Positions 59,962 through 64,000 of a stretch of DNA of 64,000 nt are shown here, in pieces. Below the pieces are notes generated by a model, which did no database searches, had not been told where the DNA came from, and saw only the letters and a program-made list of their open reading frames with translations. The position numbers were made by a program, and so were the translations under genes. The number at the start of each line of letters is the position of its first letter. Position 1 is the first letter of the stretch. The stretch is from NCBI GenBank assembly GCA_018343915.1, contig JABRWF010000001.1:2418001-2482000 (forward strand). Reading direction: 5' to 3'. Origin of the DNA: Agroathelia rolfsii. Taxonomy: Eukaryota; Basidiomycota; Agaricomycetes; Amylocorticiales; Amylocorticiaceae.

Positions 59962-60364
59962 CATACTAGTATTTTCTTACCTCATTGTATCTCGAGTATC
60001 ACGCTGCCACTGCAGAGTGATGCAAATCATTGTTGATACCTATACCATTAATAAACAAATACCAATACTAAATCTATCCATTGATTGTAACTTGATGAGA
60101 TTCGGGATGCTAGCTGCAGTCTTCTATAATCTTATATTACACTACATAAGCTTTGAAATTATGCAATCGTGGCAATACTTTAAAGCTTTAACGTTTAACT
60201 ATTGGCCTTCCAATTTGTTGCATTTCGTTCTGCTGGCAAGCGACACAGCTAGATTTCTTATTTCTTCGAGCATGTCGTAGTTTTGTGAGAGCAATAAAAT
60301 CAAACGGCACGATGCCGGATAAGGGAGGAGGGGGAAGCATATCGGGATGATAATCAAGGAAAAA
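59962..60364. other. Intergenic before tRNA-Arg
   Basis: 403 bp, AT-rich, including the 3' region of the DUF6533 gene and the Pol III terminator of the tRNA. No other gene seen. Confidence 0.5.
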
Positions 60365-60462
60365 TGACCACCGCAGGGGTCGAACCTGCAATCTCCTGAT
60401 TTCGCAGCTGCTCACAAAGTAGCTAATCGTAGTCAGACGCGATGCCATTTCGCCAGGCGGCC
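60365..60462 (-). tRNA. tRNA-Arg(ACG) with 26-nt intron
   Basis: On the minus strand the acceptor GGCCGCC pairs with GGTGGTC (two G-U pairs), with discriminator A. The D stem is GCGA/TCGC, the anticodon stem TCTGA/TCAGG, and the T arm GCAGG-TTCGACC-CCTGC. The loop CTACGA places ACG at 34-36. A 26-nt intron follows position 37. TTTTT just downstream is the Pol III terminator. Length without intron is 72. Confidence 0.92.
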
Positions 60463-60669
60463 ATGTCATATTAAATTTATGCCTTTAATATATCAGTTAA
60501 TCATATGCTTCATCATGTAGCGATTTTACGGAGTCCAAAGCATCGCAAATGGAATTACAAAAGTTCATGTGTTCATACATTCACAAAGTAGTTGATAATC
60601 ACAACATTCAGACCAATCCCTTTGGATGAAATCATTGCAGCCATTTCATTGCTTACGTCGAACCAGCTT

Positions 60670-62557
60670 TCAGCCCGAGCGCGCATTCTGGACTTTGGCC
60701 GCCGCACTGTTACCAATGAATGAATATCATAACAAACAAAATGACCATTAAATAATCCACATACGCAAACATGTCCCAGAGGGCGGTTTGATTTTTGTAG
60801 ATAGCAAGGCCATCATTTGGAGTTGCGCCGTTGAGAATGTAATCGGTGTATTCGATGAGACGGTTGCCGCCGTCCTCCGTGAGACCGAGGGCGCCGAATT
60901 GCCAGGGCATGATACCGGCATGGCTGGTGTTCAGACCGTACTCGATCCAAGCGTGATATATCGTGGTTTTATTTTCTGAAGAGAGTAAACATTTAGTCTC
61001 AGACACTTTTATTGTTTGATGCATTGGCAGGTTTTGAACGTACGATAGCCTTGCACGCCAAATTCTTCGAGCACGAGGGGTTTGCGCGCATTGGCGGCCA
61101 CTGCATTCAAGGCTGTCAGTCGATGCATTTTCTAAGAGAAGCATAAAAGCCTCGACTTACACCACACATGATCTTCCATCCATTGTAATCCCCATCCCTC
61201 TACGGTCCAGTTAGATCCAGGATAGTCATTTTCGGGGTACCATGTTTGCGGGTACATGTGCTAAAAGAGATTATTAATTTTTATCCATGATGCATTGGTT
61301 AACGGTATGACGCACATATACACCGAAATCGATGTTCTCCAAAAAGAGTTCCTGGCCAAAGTAGTCACCCGCTATGTATATGCGCATCAGAAAATACAAT
61401 ATACGTTTGAGAGAACCGCCTATACTCACCGGCACCGTCAAAGTTGTAGTCTGTGCTGTTTGTCCAGTAGATCTGGCCTTCACCACCAGTTGTAATCATG
61501 TGGTATGGGTCCCTGAAAGTTATTGTTACATTAGCTATCCTTTCGTTTATTCCCCAGAGACTGACGTGACCTACAATGAACGAATAAAGTCGGACTGCTG
61601 TTTATACCAGTTGTAGACGGTGTAGCTGCCTGCAACGCAGGATGGACTCGCAGGTAAGAGATTGCCTAGACAGCGGGCTTCGTTTACAAGTTCCCAAGCA
61701 AAGACAGCCGAATCATCTTTGTAACGGTTCACAATTACCTCTACCCATTTTTCTGCACACTATCATTAATTTGAGTTAGGAACACATCGTTTTTCATGGT
61801 CTTACGATAGGAAGCGATAGTCTAATGGACAATTAGCCAACTGAATCAACTTTTAGTATGAGATGGGTAAACCTTGTTATTGGTGAAAAATTCGTCATGA
61901 TAATGGCCGGCACCAAGGATCCACTCTACATACAAGTCCAAACTACCGTATCCGACCCTGAAATATAATAAATGAGCTTTCTTGGTTATCTCTAAGAGAG
62001 AAACGAGTCTCACCAGTTGTTCACAAGCGTGATGATGAGCTTAATGTTATGCTTCTTGGCCGACTGGACGACATAATCAAGACGCTGTAATCCCTGGGGA
62101 CCGTCATTCAGAGTCCATTCGCTACTGTTCCACACTTGGTAATAGGTTAAACCCGATTCTATAGCACTAGGAACCTGGGAGCCATTAATGGCATTGAATC
62201 CCTATGTATGCATTTAGTCTTATGCGCAATGGGAGTGATGTGAAATTACTTACCCAAGTGCGGACGACCTTGACACCAAGTTCGTTCATTTGGTTGAAAG
62301 ACGTATCCACATCTGCTTCTGTCAGGAGCAGAGGGAGCCACTGATCTCGTTTCAGTCAGAGATAATGAAATATTTTACAGGAGACTGACAAAGGCGTTAG
62401 TGCCAATGAAATAAAACGGCTTGCCGTCAAGCGAAAAATGACCATCGGTCGTAGTCACAAATCCCTCTGGCACAAAGCGAGATTTAACCGCGTCATTAGC
62501 GGATACAACAGCAGAACAAAGGAGCCCAGTGAGAACAGAAAGGATAGAAAAACGCAT
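60670..62557 (-). CDS. Secreted GH5 endo-1,4-beta-mannanase
   Basis: A family 5 (subfamily 7-like) glycoside hydrolase that cleaves mannan backbones outside the cell. The signal peptide is [20 protein letters not shown]. The mature start [16 protein letters not shown], then [20 protein letters not shown] and [17 protein letters not shown], match fungal GH5 mannanases. The acid/base glutamate is in [11 protein letters not shown] and the nucleophile glutamate in [12 protein letters not shown]. Other blocks are [12 protein letters not shown] and [12 protein letters not shown]. About ten short introns occur. The C-terminal exon after WDMFA reads [11 protein letters not shown] with TGA at 60670-60672. 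No carbohydrate-binding module. A TATA box lies about 45 bp upstream of the ATG at 62555-62557. Confidence 0.9.
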
Positions 62558-63038
62558 TTTGGACGCTGCACTACAAGGGTCAGCACGAACATGGCTGCAG
62601 CTATATATGCGTGCGATAAATATAATGGTGCCGAGCCGAGTTACATTTTACGGGAAATGGTCAGCAGGGACTGGACGGACTAAACGGAAAATTGTCGGCG
62701 GACGCTATTGGGTATTATGGCGCAAATAGTATCATCATGATTTTAGGCCATCACGAAGGGCGGCCATGGGTCAGGTGGAGATAGATATCTGTTGGAGCAT
62801 TCACAGGACAGTGTGCTATTGAGTTGACAACAGAAAGCTTTGGAGATGAGGGCATGGTGGCTATCTTGCATCTTGGAGTTGATTGTAGTTACAAGGGACG
62901 TTGTGGCATCGTCAATGTCCAAGAGAAGCCATCTAAGAAGATCGGAAGCAAAACGCCCGTCATGTGATTGTGGGAGAGAAAGAATTCTTGTAGCTCAAAT
63001 CACCGTGACTTTTTTGTGCCAGATTATTTCGTGTATTC
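62558..63038. other. Divergent promoter, mannanase / IPI1
   Basis: 481 bp between the divergent start codons. No coding signal. Confidence 0.5.
62602..62608 (-). promoter_or_regulatory. TATA box of the GH5 mannanase gene
   Basis: ATATATA (minus strand) about 45 bp upstream of the mannanase start codon. Confidence 0.45.
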
Positions 63039-64000
63039 ATGCCCAAGAGTGCGAAGAAGAGAAAAGCGGCAGACTTCTCTGTAATGCGACTATGTTATCC
63101 ATTCAACGGACAAATCTCATGAGCTGCCATATTAGAAAGCCAAACTCAAGCTAGGCAAAGGGAAACAATTACCATCCAATGCTATAGACACATCCTTCAA
63201 AGCTCGCTGTGAGAAAAATCAAATACTTGGACGATGCTTGCCAATTTTCTAAATTAGAAACAGCCATTGCCCTCCCTTCCCAGAGCATCACTACTCAAAA
63301 GGATGATACCGTACCTACTACCAAAAGACGACAGACTTACGACGATCTGCTGTCACACTGCAAACACTACAATCCTATAAGCAGAAGAGGTACTTTGAAC
63401 TAATGACATGGCCTCCAAACCTTCCTAAATATCCAACAGACGCGATTTTCGGACTACGGGAGCTACTAGAATCAAATCCAGAGCTCGTCATACCCTCCTT
63501 ACACACGCTCTTAGGTGCCTGTGTGCGATTGATCAGCGATGAAGTAAGCATTTCTCTAGTTTAGCCGTCTGTACCACAACTTAATTTTGGCGACAGGATG
63601 CTAGCGTTCGAAAGGCCCTTCTGTCTTTCTTTGCCTGGCTACTCCCTCAGGTTCCTTTCGTACGTGCTTCATAGCGTTCATACATCTCCCTCCCAATTGA
63701 TCTATTTCAACCAGGAATATCTGCTTCCTCATTCTTCTCTCCTCCTCCTATTCACGACTTCTGCACAAACTCACATCTTTGCCGAAATCCGTATTGATGC
63801 CATTCGGTTCCTCGATTTATACCTTGACATTCTCCCTTCTATCGTTGTCGTTGGTTGGAATGAGGACGGTAACGCTCATGGGAGCCGGGTCCTGGAGGGA
63901 TATCTCAGTATTTTGAATGCCGGTACCAAATTCGGTGGAAATGAAGGTACCTTTTTCAAACCTGTTGCCATCCTTTTGTACTCACAGATGTGTAGGTCCG
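63039..64000 (+). CDS. IPI1/TEX10-like pre-60S (Rix1 complex) protein, 5' part
   Basis: Ipi1 is a Rix1-complex subunit acting in pre-60S ribosome maturation in the nucleus. Five or more small exons are joined by eye. Exon 1 is MPKSAKKRKAADFS at 63039. It continues KAKLKLGKGKQLPSNAIDTS, FKARSIALPSQSITTQKDD and TVPTTKRRQTYDDLLSHCKH, the conserved Ipi1 N-terminus. Armadillo/HEAT-like helices follow (DAIFGLRELLESNPELVIPS, HTLLGACVRLISDE, DASVRKALLSFFAWLLPQVP, EIRIDAIRFLDLYLDILPS). The frame is open at LNAGTKFGGNE, after which an intron begins and the gene leaves the window. The Ipi1 N-terminal domain is unmistakable. Confidence 0.87.

Overview
The window is a nuclear genome segment of a filamentous basidiomycete, most likely an Agaricomycete. 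Genes are dense and lie on both strands. Most are split by many short introns (about 45-70 nt, GT...AG, with CTNAC/CTAAT-type branch points), and the two tRNA genes also carry introns. Gene content points the same way: a Pil1-type eisosome protein, a fungal Med5, a DUF6533-type seven-helix protein, an expansin-like DPBB protein and a GH5 mannanase. No bacterial, viral or plasmid features were seen. The gene models are my own joins of exons read by eye, so outer boundaries are firmer than individual splice sites.

Layout. 0-4.4 kb: 3' part of an amidase (+), 3-ketoacyl-CoA thiolase (-), an intron-containing tRNA-Ser(UGA), and LSM1 (+). 4.8-10.7 kb: two tandem flavin monooxygenase paralogues (-), each with an N-terminal NTF2-like domain. 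10.7-15.1 kb: a long gene-poor stretch. 15.1-20.2 kb: a Ser/Arg-rich conserved protein (-), a secreted expansin-like protein (-), and eIF3h (+). 20.7-23.6 kb: two tandem epoxide hydrolases (-). 24.2-25.35 kb: a decayed, 5'-truncated LINE fragment ending in poly(A). 25.9-27.5 kb: a ZRC1/COT1-like zinc transporter (+). 27.8-36.2 kb: Med5, a GRIP-domain golgin and Pex14, all (-).

36.4-45 kb is a housekeeping block: mitochondrial EF-Tu (+), glycine cleavage H protein (+), a complex I ESSS-type subunit (-), the histone N-acetyltransferase NatD (-), RIO2 kinase (+) and the splicing factor SPF30 (+). 45.9-50.8 kb holds two divergent genes of a shared, poorly described family plus a broken related-looking coding stretch. 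51.8-57.1 kb: Pil1 (-), eIF4E (-), and an MTM1/SLC25A39-type carrier (+). 58.5-64 kb: a DUF6533 membrane protein (+), tRNA-Arg(ACG) (-), a GH5 mannanase (-), and the 5' part of IPI1 (+), which runs off the window.

Most genes are core functions: translation (eIF3h, eIF4E, mitochondrial EF-Tu, IPI1, RIO2), RNA metabolism (LSM1, SPF30), mitochondrion, peroxisome, Golgi and transcription. They look independently regulated, several from short divergent promoters. The accessory layer is the duplicated FMO and epoxide hydrolase pairs (small-molecule oxidation and detoxification), the secreted wall-active proteins and the LINE remnant. The least explained part is 45.9-50.8 kb, where two divergent genes share a gapless ~70-residue module with a Y..SLE....LHEQL...RGL signature that I cannot assign to a named family.
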